Shown here: positions 1-11,900 of the stretch, one piece after another | Layout: each line of letters opens with the position of its first letter | Numbering within the stretch: position 1 is the first letter of the stretch | Source of the DNA: a virus | DNA length: 64,000 nt | Direction: 5' to 3' (one strand) | Virus record (IMG/VR): IMGVR_UViG_3300020477_000013 | Location: 1-64,000 of that record | The notes under the pieces: generated by a model | What the model saw: the letters and a program-made list of their open reading frames with translations, nothing else | Databases searched by the model: none | What the model was told of the DNA's origin: nothing | Translations under genes and position numbers: made by a program

Positions 1-1620
1 TTTGGGGGTGCATCTAGCCTAGTCTATGATGACTCAAATGGGCGTGTTGGTATAGGAACACAGAGCCCCGGCCAAATTTTATCAGTTTATGGCAATGTTT
101 CTGGTGACTACGTAACCACGATTGATAATGATCAGTCTAGCGCTGGACATGTTTTAAAACTGCTTACAGATGGAAATGGATCTGGCACCCGGATCCTAGA
201 AATGGAAGATGGTGACGGTGATATAATCTTTAGGGCACGTGCTGATGGGCGTTTTGGATTTGGCCCAGACGGTGTCGACAGCATGGGCGCTGGAACTTTT
301 GTGGTTGGAATTGACAATTCATCTCATACTTCAGACATTGCGATCTCTAGAAGATTGCAGCACCTGGGGGATGGTAACACGTATTTAGATTTTCCCTCAA
401 ATGATACTTTCAATTTAGTAGCAGGAGGTAATTCTTTTCTTAAGTACGATGGAGACATTCTAATAAACAACGCAAACGCGAACGCTGATACAAAGATCAT
501 GGCAGATGATGGAAATGTGGTACTACACGTTGATGCCGGTACAAATAAGGTCGGCATTGGTACAACGTCACCTGATTATGCTTTGGATGTAGTCGGTGAT
601 ATTGGGGTGGACGAATACATCTACCACAACGGAGATGACAATACCTATTTAAGATTTACTGCGGATGTTCTAAGATTATCAGCCGGCGGAAAAGTGGGGC
701 TTTCTCTATCGGAAGGTGCAACCGACCAGGTATTTATTGGTACTACACACAATGCAGAATCAGGTGTTTCGAATAGGTATGACCAAGTGCTCATCCTGTC
801 CGGTGGCGCTGCAACATCCCCCCTAGGGTACGGTTCGGATACAAATTTCTTTGTATCTGGAACAATAGGATCTGAGGGAACTAACGTGATGGGAACAGCC
901 GTATTCGGCGGTGATATGGTTTCCAGTGGAACATTATCAACACAAAATAATCTGGTTGTTGAAGATCATGATGCTGATGAACAAGGGGTTATAACGATAG
1001 GAAATCCTGCTGGTGCAGAGTACTCTACAATAACCACAAACCAGTATGGTAGGCTAACTTTCCAGACCAGGAATGGTGGTAGAGATGGTGAGATCTGGTT
1101 AGACTCATCTGACGATATCATTTTGGATGTTGAAAGTGGCGGCACATTAGAGATGAGGGAAAATAGCACATCATTACTCAAGATAACACCGAATTCAAGT
1201 AACGTTGATATTCAACCTCAGGTTAGTAATAAAGACATAAGGTTGGCATCTCAGGGCGGTAATACACTATTAACCGTAGATTCCAGTGATGATGCAATAA
1301 AAATAGATCGCCGCTTCGGCATGGGATCAGATTCCATAACATCAAGTGGGGCCCTAAATGCAAATACACCGATCAATCTAGTTATTGCAATGTCAACCTC
1401 AAATGTTATAGGGGCCCTGGCAGATCCAGCATTCGCAGGACAAATGAAGGTTATCATCGGCCTGCAAGCTAGCTCAGGGAACACACAGGTGACATATACA
1501 AATGCTGCTGGTAGTACTACGACAAAGGTGCTTACTAACGGCGTCGGTATAATATTATGTTCTTTTGACGCAACCGGTGGCGGCACATACCGCTGGGTAC
1601 CTATAGGCGATGTGAGTTAA
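1..1620 (+). CDS. Tail fibre / receptor-binding structural protein (5' end outside window)
   Basis: The reading frame is open from the first base, so the true start lies upstream; about 539 residues are visible. The sequence is rich in Gly, Asp, Asn and Ser and repeats a short fibre motif of the type VGIGT-x-SP followed by a beta-strand (near bases 49-66 and 550-573), typical of trimeric beta-structured phage fibres. The last 60 or so residues (after about base 1430) form a compact beta domain ending in a Trp-containing strand (RWVPIG) and resemble the two small proteins at 39128 and 39540. No intramolecular chaperone (peptidase S74) domain is visible at the C-terminus. Expected role is host surface contact at the tail tip or baseplate. 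The fibre assignment rests on composition and repeat style, not on recognition of a specific homologue. Confidence 0.7.
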   Translation, partial: FGGASSLVYDDSNGRVGIGTQSPGQILSVYGNVSGDYVTTIDNDQSSAGHVLKLLTDGNGSGTRILEMEDGDGDIIFRARADGRFGFGPDGVDSMGAGTFVVGIDNSSHTSDIAISRRLQHLGDGNTYLDFPSNDTFNLVAGGNSFLKYDGDILINNANANADTKIMADDGNVVLHVDAGTNKVGIGTTSPDYALDVVGDIGVDEYIYHNGDDNTYLRFTADVLRLSAGGKVGLSLSEGATDQVFIGTTHNAESGVSNRYDQVLILSGGAATSPLGYGSDTNFFVSGTIGSEGTNVMGTAVFGGDMVSSGTLSTQNNLVVEDHDADEQGVITIGNPAGAEYSTITTNQYGRLTFQTRNGGRDGEIWLDSSDDIILDVESGGTLEMRENSTSLLKITPNSSNVDIQPQVSNKDIRLASQGGNTLLTVDSSDDAIKIDRRFGMGSDSITSSGALNANTPINLVIAMSTSNVIGALADPAFAGQMKVIIGLQASSGNTQVTYTNAAGSTTTKVLTNGVGIILCSFDATGGGTYRWVPIGDVS

Positions 1621-1691
1621 GAGAATGAAAATAACATGTTTCCTTTTTAAGTTATAGGCGTAGAATTAATAGGGAGGAATATTTAGTTAGT

Positions 1692-3191
1692 ATGGCAGGT
1701 ATTCTAGACAATAAAAAGAGGGTTCTTGACACCCTCATATTACCAACGGGCCGGTTCCAGGCTTTTAATGGCCAAATGCAGTTTAGGTATGTGACCGTGA
1801 CTGATAGGCATGCGTTTTATGAGACCTCTGGCTCTATTGATCCTAACGAGGTAACTGATGCTACGGAAAGAGTATACTTTGAAGCTGTTGCACGCTCACA
1901 AGATCAGATTTGCCTAGAGTCAGATGTTAACGCTGCGATTAAGTTTTCCAGTAATTACCTTGTGCCGGATTCTATTGTTACCGGGCTAGCTATGGAGGAG
2001 TCTCCAGATGGTGCAGGCGTTTGGACTTATAATGGTTCATTTCCCACCGACGCTGATGTCGACTATTTTTCTAGTAAGTTTGCCCAAGAGGTAACAACAG
2101 GAATGACCGGCAGCTATGCAGCACAGCACTTTATATCTTCTGAAGACCCCCTTACACCAGAGCCAGGATTTGAACTTAGTAAAAACAAATTAAGGTGGAG
2201 GAATATAGGCGACGGAGTCTGGCTGCCCTTAAATCGATTCCATTCTCATGAATGGTATGGGCTGGAGTGGCTCTACCCACCCTGGTCAGATTGGCATTTT
2301 TCACATTTACCGAACTATAGTTTTCTTCCACCAATTAATAAGTTACCTGAAGGCGTCTCCTACCGCGATGTCTATCCATGGATTAAGACAGGTATTAACT
2401 ATAATATTACCAACTTGAGCTACGAGGGCTGGAGGCAGACTGTTGAGCCGATTCTAGGTCAACTAGAAGAGTCACAAATATTTGATACGGTCCAAACGAA
2501 AGATGGACCTCGTATGGTAGCATCAGATATTACATCAAATCCAAACGTTGCGTCTATGATTGAAGGTGCACAGTTGGGCTCTTCTGGCGTCCTAGGAAAC
2601 TCTATGATGTTTACTGAAAATATGCTTTGGTCGGGAATGATTGACGAGGAGTTACATCTAAAAATAGACGCAATGTTTCCAGCGGACAGCTTTTATCATC
2701 AAATGTCTACATTGATGAAAAGGCTCGTGTTGCCGCTTGTATTTGTAAAGGGTTTAAGGATGGAAGATTTTGCTGCGGCAAAGTCATGTTTCTTGGGGAA
2801 TTACGCCCAGGATAACTACATAAAACATGCATCTTTAGCTTACGCAACAAATAATTTTGAGCAGTTTGCTAGCCAGCTTTTAAGTAACCATTCTACCCGA
2901 GTAAAGCACATAGAGTTTGAAAAGACATCCAGGGATAATAATATTATCGTCCAGTTATTTGAGTATACGCAACCCGGGTTTTCAGCAGAGATGCAAAGCT
3001 TGGTTAAAAAGCTAACATGCATTGATGCAGGATCTATGCCTGTTAACGGTGATGCACAAAATAGTTCGGTGGATTTATATTATGTCGGAAAATTGTATTC
3101 AGACCCTGAGACTGATGAGCTTAAATTTGGCAAAATTTTTACAATTATCATGAGTGATAATGAGCTTTCACAGTGGAGTGATATAATATGA
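1692..3191 (+). CDS. Hypothetical virion structural protein (499 aa)
   Basis: I do not recognise a named family. The protein begins MAGILDNKKRVLDTLILPTG, a start seen in phage baseplate or tail-associated proteins, and has many aromatic residues in the middle (WYGLEWLYPPWSDWHFSHLP around residues 189-208), suggesting a folded virion component. There is no signal peptide or membrane segment. A GGGAGG ribosome binding site lies at 1671-1676, about 15 bases before the ATG, wider than usual. It overlaps the next gene by four bases (ATGA), so the two are probably translationally coupled. Placement between a fibre gene and other giant structural genes suggests a baseplate or fibre-attachment role; this is inference. 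Confidence 0.6.
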   Translation: MAGILDNKKRVLDTLILPTGRFQAFNGQMQFRYVTVTDRHAFYETSGSIDPNEVTDATERVYFEAVARSQDQICLESDVNAAIKFSSNYLVPDSIVTGLAMEESPDGAGVWTYNGSFPTDADVDYFSSKFAQEVTTGMTGSYAAQHFISSEDPLTPEPGFELSKNKLRWRNIGDGVWLPLNRFHSHEWYGLEWLYPPWSDWHFSHLPNYSFLPPINKLPEGVSYRDVYPWIKTGINYNITNLSYEGWRQTVEPILGQLEESQIFDTVQTKDGPRMVASDITSNPNVASMIEGAQLGSSGVLGNSMMFTENMLWSGMIDEELHLKIDAMFPADSFYHQMSTLMKRLVLPLVFVKGLRMEDFAAAKSCFLGNYAQDNYIKHASLAYATNNFEQFASQLLSNHSTRVKHIEFEKTSRDNNIIVQLFEYTQPGFSAEMQSLVKKLTCIDAGSMPVNGDAQNSSVDLYYVGKLYSDPETDELKFGKIFTIIMSDNELSQWSDII

Positions 3192-5920
3192 CTACATTAA
3201 TGCGTGTAGATACAACCTCTGAAGAGAAAGAGAATATTATTTCTTTACAACGTGATTTCTTTAGGGTAGGTGAAATTAATGAAGAGTTCCAGAGGACATT
3301 TGAAATTCACTTCAGCGCAGATTTGATAAGGGCATTCACAAAAGGATGCCTAAAGTTACAGATAAAAGCATACACAAGATCACCTGATATTAATTTTTCT
3401 ATTCTAGGCTCAGATGCTCCTGTAAATGAGTTGTCTAAACAGCTACAACTTAAGTCGAAGATTTTGCAAAATAGGTGGAAAAATAGAGCTAGCTCAGTTG
3501 TTCTTAGAAAGACGGTGGCTTTATCTAGCGCGATTAACGATGCAGGAAAAGTACCTTTTTTAAAGACAGGCAACACTAATTCTCTTTTTGGACTTTTACC
3601 GGAAAGGAATTTAATAAGAATTAAGCCGATGGCAACAAAAAACATGCTGAGTGTTGGAAACATGTTTTCCGTTACGGTACCTGCTGCCCAGGCCTCTTGT
3701 AATGTCCCTGAAGAAAAAGAGCTAGCCGCACCTGATGCGGCGGAAAATACAATGAACCTTGCAATTCTTAAAAATGTTGATCCTGTTGGAGTATTTAACT
3801 CTAAGGCATATGCATTTCCAATAGAGCCAGCCGAACTTAAATTACAGGGATTATCTCCAAGTATCGCCGGGTATGCCGGTTCGCCCCCCACAAATGCTAA
3901 TACTAAGGCTGGGCCCGGGCTGATAAGCATTCCGCCTACATCAAAGCCTGTCTCGAAAGTTTCAATTAACTCTTTAGGCGCATTTACATCTCCCCATTTT
4001 CCTGCTGGTGTAAACCTCCCTAATATCAAGGCAGATCTAGTCACCTCATTTACTAGCAGAAAGCTAAGGGGTATGCCTCAACTAATTGAGAGGGTCCGGA
4101 CCAGACAATCAGTTGTACCTTTTGCAATTCCCGTTGTTTTCTTGGTGGATGAAAAGAAGCTCCGCGGCTATACAAGGATAAATTTTGAGTTTATTGTATT
4201 CGATGAAAAAAATATAGTAAAGCAGAGAATAGTGAGGCCTGTTAATTTGAGGGCTGCATTTATAGATGCTGGGCGTATATATACCCCTCCTACAGTTGGC
4301 GCTGCCACCAAAAGCGTAACGTCTAACACTATCACAATTACACAAGAGGACCCATCTGGGGTTGGTGCAGACCTCTATAAGAAGGTTATAGACCAGTCTG
4401 TTGATGAAAATAGGTGGTCTGCGGGGCGCTGGGTATACATGGGACACTGGGGCGTCACACCCTCTAAGTCGATTACAATTACTGATGTTAATGTGAGCTC
4501 TACTAAAACGACAATGTATAGGGCATGTGCTGTATCTGATACAAAGGATGTAACAAAAACCTTTGGGTCTGCGATAGTAGAGCCTTCGTCTAGGGCAATG
4601 GTGTCTCCAGTTATAACTGAAGATACTAACAACAGGGGTGTTATGGTTACGCCTGATGCTATTTTATCGGCCAGATCAGTTTCGGATGGTGTAAAGTTAA
4701 CAGCTCATAGGACAACATCTAGCGTTAATAGTATTCTTAAAATCTTCGCAGCGGAACGTAGGTCTGATGCACAGGCGGGGGCATCTGTTCGAATGCCTAT
4801 AGATACAAACACGATGATCCATAGAGCAAGGTCGGGAAGGACATATGAGTATACAACTGAACTTCGTTTAGTTGACGGTACTACAGCGGCCGGTAAGAGC
4901 ACCCTGGTGCATAAGCATCTAGCAAGGAATAGAGCAGATGAAGAGGTAAGAGAAAATATTGGTACAATGGCCATCTCTGTTAAGAATACCGGTATTGATA
5001 ATCAATTAGGGGGCCCCGGGGTTTCTCAAAATATAGGCGTTAATTTCTCTATAAGTGTATCTAATTGGGAAGAGTCATTTGACAGTATGGTGGGTAGTAT
5101 AGCATCAATGATTGGGGCAAAAGAGTCATTCATGAAACAGATAGAGGAGCAGAGATCTAGGTATAGGGACCTTCTGAGGCTTAGTATCGATAGGCATGAC
5201 CTTATATCCGGCCTTTCAGAAAATTTTAATATGATTAATACAGATATAAGAAGCTGGTCAGATAATCATGGGTCTAGGAGGACGTTTGCTATTAGTGCGC
5301 CTGCACCAGGCGGGTCTTACCTTTATAAATTTAGGGTTTTAAGGTTGTCAATAGGCGAATTATTATCTAATGTTACATTTGATGAGACTGATCAAGAGAC
5401 CCTTATAAAGTTTCAAAAACTTGCTAAGACAGAAGGGAATGAGGATCCGCTAAAGGGAAATACTACAAAATCTGAAAAGGAGAGTCAAGTCAAAAAAGGC
5501 GCAGAGTCCGATAGCGATAGAAATGGTTTAGCAAACTTATTTGTTGATTCTCCAACTACAATATACTCAGAGGTAAAAGTTGATATACCGCTTCCAACAT
5601 ATACGGTCAAGAATATTACTGCAAAGGCGTCTAGCGATGGTAGAGATATAATGATAAGATGGTCCGGGAACGGTAATGCTTCGATGGTAGATTCATTTAT
5701 TGTGATGGGTGAGTATGATGGCGTTAAGGCGCCCATCGGAACAACACTTATTGATCGTAATGGCGGCTCCAGTATTAAAGACACAGTGTTGGGGGGCATC
5801 GTGGGAGTAAGGTCTTACTCCGTTATACCGGTATTCAACGATTTCTCGAAAGGTAGGGAATCAGACTCAGTACAAGTTAGGATTGAAAATAATCTAGTGA
5901 GAGGAGAGGGGGTCAGATAA
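3188..5920 (+). CDS. Large virion protein with fibronectin-III-like modules (910 aa)
   Basis: The N-terminal 300 residues are unrecognised. From about residue 380 onward the sequence shows repeated beta-sandwich patterns: an aromatic strand (RWVYMGHW) around 417, a Tyr-rich strand (YEYTTELRLVDG) around 556, and a C-terminal module of about 90 residues (from roughly 803) containing ITAKASSDGRDIMIRWSG and a late YSV-P-F strand, which is the layout of fibronectin type III domains. Such domains decorate phage fibres, baseplates and sheaths and often mediate weak surface binding. It starts within the stop of the preceding gene and its own stop overlaps the next start by one base (TAATG), so three structural genes form one translational unit. 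The exact virion position is unknown. Confidence 0.6.
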   Translation: MTTLMRVDTTSEEKENIISLQRDFFRVGEINEEFQRTFEIHFSADLIRAFTKGCLKLQIKAYTRSPDINFSILGSDAPVNELSKQLQLKSKILQNRWKNRASSVVLRKTVALSSAINDAGKVPFLKTGNTNSLFGLLPERNLIRIKPMATKNMLSVGNMFSVTVPAAQASCNVPEEKELAAPDAAENTMNLAILKNVDPVGVFNSKAYAFPIEPAELKLQGLSPSIAGYAGSPPTNANTKAGPGLISIPPTSKPVSKVSINSLGAFTSPHFPAGVNLPNIKADLVTSFTSRKLRGMPQLIERVRTRQSVVPFAIPVVFLVDEKKLRGYTRINFEFIVFDEKNIVKQRIVRPVNLRAAFIDAGRIYTPPTVGAATKSVTSNTITITQEDPSGVGADLYKKVIDQSVDENRWSAGRWVYMGHWGVTPSKSITITDVNVSSTKTTMYRACAVSDTKDVTKTFGSAIVEPSSRAMVSPVITEDTNNRGVMVTPDAILSARSVSDGVKLTAHRTTSSVNSILKIFAAERRSDAQAGASVRMPIDTNTMIHRARSGRTYEYTTELRLVDGTTAAGKSTLVHKHLARNRADEEVRENIGTMAISVKNTGIDNQLGGPGVSQNIGVNFSISVSNWEESFDSMVGSIASMIGAKESFMKQIEEQRSRYRDLLRLSIDRHDLISGLSENFNMINTDIRSWSDNHGSRRTFAISAPAPGGSYLYKFRVLRLSIGELLSNVTFDETDQETLIKFQKLAKTEGNEDPLKGNTTKSEKESQVKKGAESDSDRNGLANLFVDSPTTIYSEVKVDIPLPTYTVKNITAKASSDGRDIMIRWSGNGNASMVDSFIVMGEYDGVKAPIGTTLIDRNGGSSIKDTVLGGIVGVRSYSVIPVFNDFSKGRESDSVQVRIENNLVRGEGVR

Positions 5921-8900
5921 TGCCTGTCAACAAGGGAAAAGGGAAGCGGTTTGTAAGAGCGCCGTCTATGCAACCACTAGCCCCCGGTAAATTATCAGTT
6001 GAAGAACAGACACTTAGGTTTCGTACTGGTCCAGCTGCTCAACTTATTGATGTTGCAAAAAGGTCCAGGGCGAAAAAAGCCCATATTAATATCGGTGCGG
6101 ATAGCGTTGCCATTCCTCGGGGCTACAATGCTACATACACAGAATCGCTAGGGGGCGCGTTCAACCCCCAAAAAAAAGGTGACACCGGCCTAGTCGGCTC
6201 CGACGCTAAGGAAGCATCGAGCGCGGTAGATGGTACCGCCCTCCAAGGAGAGGCCTACTCCGAATCTTCATTTATGGGTGCGGCAATGAAGTTTGTGAAT
6301 ATGATGGCCGCCGACGCCCAAGCAGACCTCGCTAACACCCTCGCCATCGCCGGGGCAGGACTTGCTAGCGGCTTCATCTTCGGCGGCGCCGAGCAAGGTG
6401 AATCCGTGGGCGTTGATTATGGGGACTCTGGAGGATATTCAATATATTATTCACCTTCGCCCGCAAAAGCGAAAACACAGACAAATTATGGGCTTCCTCC
6501 ATCGCCCGGGTCCACACTTAATTCTTCTACATTAATGCTCCCGACGTCGGATGATGTAGCAACAGGCGACGGTGTGAGCCCTTATAAGCCTGAGATAATT
6601 GCATCTTTTGACCTGGATCCTTTTATGCCTAGTGGGGCTGCCCATATTATACAAGACCACAATCGTGCCCATGCCGCAAAAGTGTCCCAAGAATTATTTC
6701 ATTTTCGCTTACAGGAGAATGTGTTACTATATGATAGCGCCCTCGGCATGTTTAAGGATTTCTGGCGCTCACTTCCTTCTGAGGGTAACACTACGATTGT
6801 TACCGGTTTAGACATTACTATAAACAAAGCCTCTGAATACGGTAATGCCCCAGAGACACTCCGTATTGATAAGTCACCTGGTGCCGGCGGCGACGGCACA
6901 CCGGCCTCCAGGATGGATTTTGATGTGGCAAACTTTGTCGAGGCATGCCGAAAATTTTATGCTGAGTGTGCTAATTTAGAGAACAATTTTTATATCCATA
7001 ATTTACGTGGTGATGTTATTAACGATTTTATGACGAACAATGCCCCAGGTACCTTCACATACGGGTCTAAGATTCATAAAACAGGGTGGTTCGGGAACTA
7101 TAATATTCCAGAGTTTATGGATGTGTGTTTGGCAATCAACAATAATACATCAGACTTATCGGCATCAAGAATTATTATGCAATTGCTTGTTGACCTTAGG
7201 GCAACTTTAAAATTCCACAGCCCTAACTTATTCGACAGCGCAATATGGGGGTGGTCAGAGTGGCGCAGCCCGGCAGCACAGGCAAACCAGTTACTAGGTG
7301 GTAATCCCCAAAATCCGATGTGGCAAGCAAATCTGCGTAATAATCCTGCTGATATATACACGTTTGATCGTACACAGTTTGGGTGGGCTACAACTGCATC
7401 GACATGGAATGTATCATCATTTTCAGGGTATACACATTTTGTCAATAGTCTACCCACTCAGGCTGAGTCTTTTGGTAGGCAAGGCATGAATTCAAACAGG
7501 GTTAAGCTATTATGCGTAATCTTAGGAAGAGAATTTACGAACTCTGCATCAATGGCAGCAATGAATCAGGCATCAAGTGATAGCGATGATCTAAAGAGTA
7601 CGAAGGGGTTCTACAATGTGCTTAAGCCTCATTTATTTTCATCTGGTGATTCGACATATTACCCGGGTGAGGATTTTATTGATAGGCTTATCGGTGTTCC
7701 TTCGGAGCTAGGTAGAAATATTGCAATTGAGCCTGCGCTCCACGGCCCCGCAGTCTCTATATCCACTGCTTCTGACTTCACGGGAGGTTCAGGGGGTGCC
7801 CATGACTCCGATGGTGTCGTTCGTCTAACCACCCACGATAGCACGTGGCAGCAACTTGGGTCGTCAAAACTAGAGCCTAAAAATGTACCCCCACTACACA
7901 GGCTACTATCACTTAAGAACCGCGCAGGCCAGCCGGCTATTTCGGAGATCCTAGGGAATGATGCTGATCTCGTTTTACCTTTAGAGATGAGAGCTACGGT
8001 GTCGGAGTCGACACACATGAGGACTAGCCCAGGTTGGGATCTATTCTTTAGAAATCTCTGGACTCCTGGTGATGTGGATACGCTAGGTGAGCAACACGAC
8101 GGCCGAGGCCTGTTCGCAAACCGCGCATTCGCAGACTATTGTCAGTTATGGGGATATTCTTCATTATATTTACACCGGGCTGCCCTCAATTGGTCTGATT
8201 CCCTGATATGGAATCATAGCACCGTCGCCGGAAACGAGGAGGGTACCTTCCATCGCCTAACACCTGATGGCGTATACCAGAGAATATTGAAGGGCATTAT
8301 GAACTTTGTTGCGCCTATTGCAAGATCCTCAGGGGGCGGCATTGATCTGGAATATGGCAACGACTTAAAAGTCGATGAAGACTGGTTTAGCAAAGACTGG
8401 GACGCCGGCTCCGTAACCCCAGGCACCAGCTATGCCCATAAGGATCTTTCTCATGGAAATATCGGCTTAACTGTTCTTATGAAGCTTATAGAGCATGATA
8501 CCACAAGTCCAGAAAGAGCATCTCTAATGAGGTGGAGGCTATATCAATTATTCTTGACATATCGAGATGCTAGGCTAAATAATGAAAAACCAGACAAGGC
8601 TGGACATGACGACCTCTATCAAGGCATTGCAGATCCTGCCGGCGATGGTACCACCTTTATGCGCCATTATCGTCCAACTGCATGTGCCACTAATGCTTGG
8701 ATACAGGAAGGGTTTGATGTTACCCAGGGCATCGAGGGAATTCCATTCGGCGCTAGAATTTCTCAAATATTAATGGGCGATTTTGAGTGGTTAGACAATG
8801 CCCACACCGCCGGCCTCCCTATCGAAGGTTATGGTGTCGGGGGCAACAGCGATAACCTGGTGCAAGATGGTGTTACTGATGGTGAGCAAGAGATTCTGTT

Positions 8901-11900
8901 AGCTGGAACCGTTGAGGGTAATTACCAGATTAGGGAACAGCTCATTGAAATATTGGCTTCATATGCCCAATCCCGCCTTTTTCCAATGAGTTTTGATAAC
9001 GCATATATGCAAGGAGGCCTGGCCGACTATACTAGCATTGACTCAAGCTATCAGAAGGTTGCGATTGAGACATCGAATAACGGCCACATCAGTGATCAGA
9101 CAGATGCTATAAACCCGGGCGCAGGCACATCACAGGTATCTTTTATGTATGATGTAGACCTACCAGCCCCGGCATTTGACCTCTTTAGTGGTACGGATCA
9201 TCAAAGTAAACAGTATTTTAAGAAGTTCTTTAAAGAACTTTTGAGAACTGCTGTATCTACGTCTAATTATGAAAAGCCTGATAATATCGTAGTTAATCCA
9301 GACACAGGCGAGACCCTCCACGCCACTGACCTTTTTCACCATGAATGGGAGACTGGGGGTAAGATTCCGCATTGTAATCTATTTGAGGAGATATTTGAAG
9401 TCGTTGATGACCTGTGCCGCAATGCTGCTATGAGAGCCGGCAGGGATGGTGGTGATATGACCGGCATTGATGAAGATGCCCTCCACCCTAAGACAAACTG
9501 GGTATCACATTCCTACATTACAACAGACGATGGGGAGCCACACCTTGCCCCTGATTACGAGATAATATGGAAAGCCCACAGTACAGGCGGCCTAGCAGGA
9601 GGCATCGTCGAAGACTGGGTGGTCAAAGATACAGACGCCGGGGGTAATGGGCCCTCAAGCGGGGGAGATACAAATGTTGATTCCATAACCCCCGGGGAAG
9701 ACACAGTCTCGCAGCCTAATCTGGGATCTGGTCGTGTAATAGTGAAACCCAGGTTGTCTAGGTGGTCAGGATTTGATGATAATACAATATGCGCAATGGT
9801 TTTTGAGGCATTCTGGTCACTAATTACAACAAATGTTTCTTCAACTGTTGCGCAAGTCGACCCACAAATTGATTCCGCTCAAGATGGGACCCTTATTAAG
9901 AGACGATTGCGTGTTAATCCTGAGGCAAACAGGCAACTAGTTGTGTATTTAGGCGTCCTGTGGAAATCTCTAAAGAACCGCGGCCGCGGAAGGTTCGATG
10001 CATTATGGCCAGGGATGTTTGGTGCACAAGACCAAGAATTCTCGATAGATCTCAGCGAGATAAGTGCAAAGGGTGACAGCAACGTCGGCACACATGCCGG
10101 CTCATTATCACTATACCAGACGTTTCTAACACAGGGCGACGCTAGTCTGGGCCCTGTAGATTCACCGGTCAACACAGTAATAAGGAGCTTAAACGTAGGG
10201 TCTTATGTCGGTACCCAGCAAAAGGTGGCGACTGCAGTTGTGTTGCAGAGAATTGTTTCCCAAAATGCTGTTACACATAATTGGATATTGCTAGATGATG
10301 TTAAGTACAAGTTGTCTGAAGAGGAGTATATTATACGCTATATCTGTAGCGCTCTAGAGTCATATGGTAAGAGTTGGGGTGCTGAGCCCGCGAAGCATGT
10401 TCCATCGGTATATAAAGAAATGTTTAACGACTTTATGGCAGTTGCCGCAGATCATGATAACACAAGCGGTATGGATAAAGCTTTTGTGGGAGGTATTGAT
10501 TCCGATGCCGTACACTTGAATAACTTCTCCCACGGCGGGGTGCCGCTTGCATTTTCCCTATATGGAATGGAGTGGGAGCAGATTAATTGTAAGCGGTTTC
10601 AGAGGGTCCGCTCTATCGCGGGCGCACCGAATACCGGTACCTACAAGCCCTTCAAGGCTCCCTATCTGGATGTGCCCAGCGCGGCATTCGACACTCTCGG
10701 CCCAAAACGCACCGCGGCTACTATTACTTCACTGCTAACATCTACCGGTACACCTGCGTGGTGCAAGTTAGCACTTCCATGGGGCTCAAATGTTAGGAAC
10801 ATGGTTTTCGGTATTCCCCGAGGAATGATAGAGCGACTTAGGAGAGCGCCTATAAATTCTGATCGTGTCGGTAAGATACCTGGATTAAGTAATAGGCGGG
10901 TTAGTCGATCAACTATATTGAGGATAAGGGTTTTCCGTAGGGATTTAAGGCAGCCTGGGCTTATATTTTATCCGCTAACATTCGATTTTGACATGAACAT
11001 GTTTGTAGATCATGACCTTGATAACACACAACTCGATGAGCTCATCTCCGGGACCACCGGTGTACCTTCATGGCAAGAAATTTTAAAGAAGACTATTTTT
11101 ACTAGGTTTCCTGATGCACATTCACCGATGGCAAGAAATTCAGATAATAACAAGAGCTTCGAGGACTCTGCAACTCGCTCTTCTGGAGCCGGCGTTGTAT
11201 CTGGCCTAGAGGCGGAGGGATGGACACAGGGCGGAATGGGTATACCATGGCAACCCGAGGATAATCCATACAAAAATTTCCCAGGGTATACTCGGTTTAA
11301 CTCCATTCAGAAAGTAAGGGCAGGAGGAGATCCTTCACAATTTAATAAATCGTATCAGGAAGGTGCACCGTTGACGAGATTGTTGCATAACCACCTTGTT
11401 GATTACACATTAAAAAAATACTATAGTATTTTAACAGGAATGCAGTTTGATGAACTTGCATTCCCCAATGCGAAAATGAGTTGGGTAAATAATTCTTTAA
11501 TCTCTGGTGCAGTTGCTCAGTATGTTCAGGCTCTTATAGATGGCGATGAATTCGGAGGGATGCTCATCCCCCTGGGCGACGCCCAAGCTTCCCTGGCATC
11601 CGGACGCCGACAGTACTTAGCAAATTTGTTTAGGGTAGTAGCCGGTTGTGGCGGCTCTGGTGAATTACCTCCAGAATTCTTTAAGGGTCTTCTTGATGCA
11701 AACGGCTATCAAGTGACAAATAGGGTAGGCATTGCAGGATATGGTATTAGCGAGTTCCCACAATCAAATGAGATGATAAAGAGTGAATATAATGAAAATC
11801 AATCTCTAGATAACCCCACCTTCCAGGCAAATTGGTCTAGGATGATCAACCATAGGTTGTGCGGTATATTGCTCAATACATGGTTTACTGCACCAGAGAG

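Noticed and set aside
3307-4044. 245-codon open frame on the - strand
   Set aside because: Fully inside a well-supported + strand structural gene, with no recognisable domain or ribosome binding site. No - strand gene was supported anywhere in the window.
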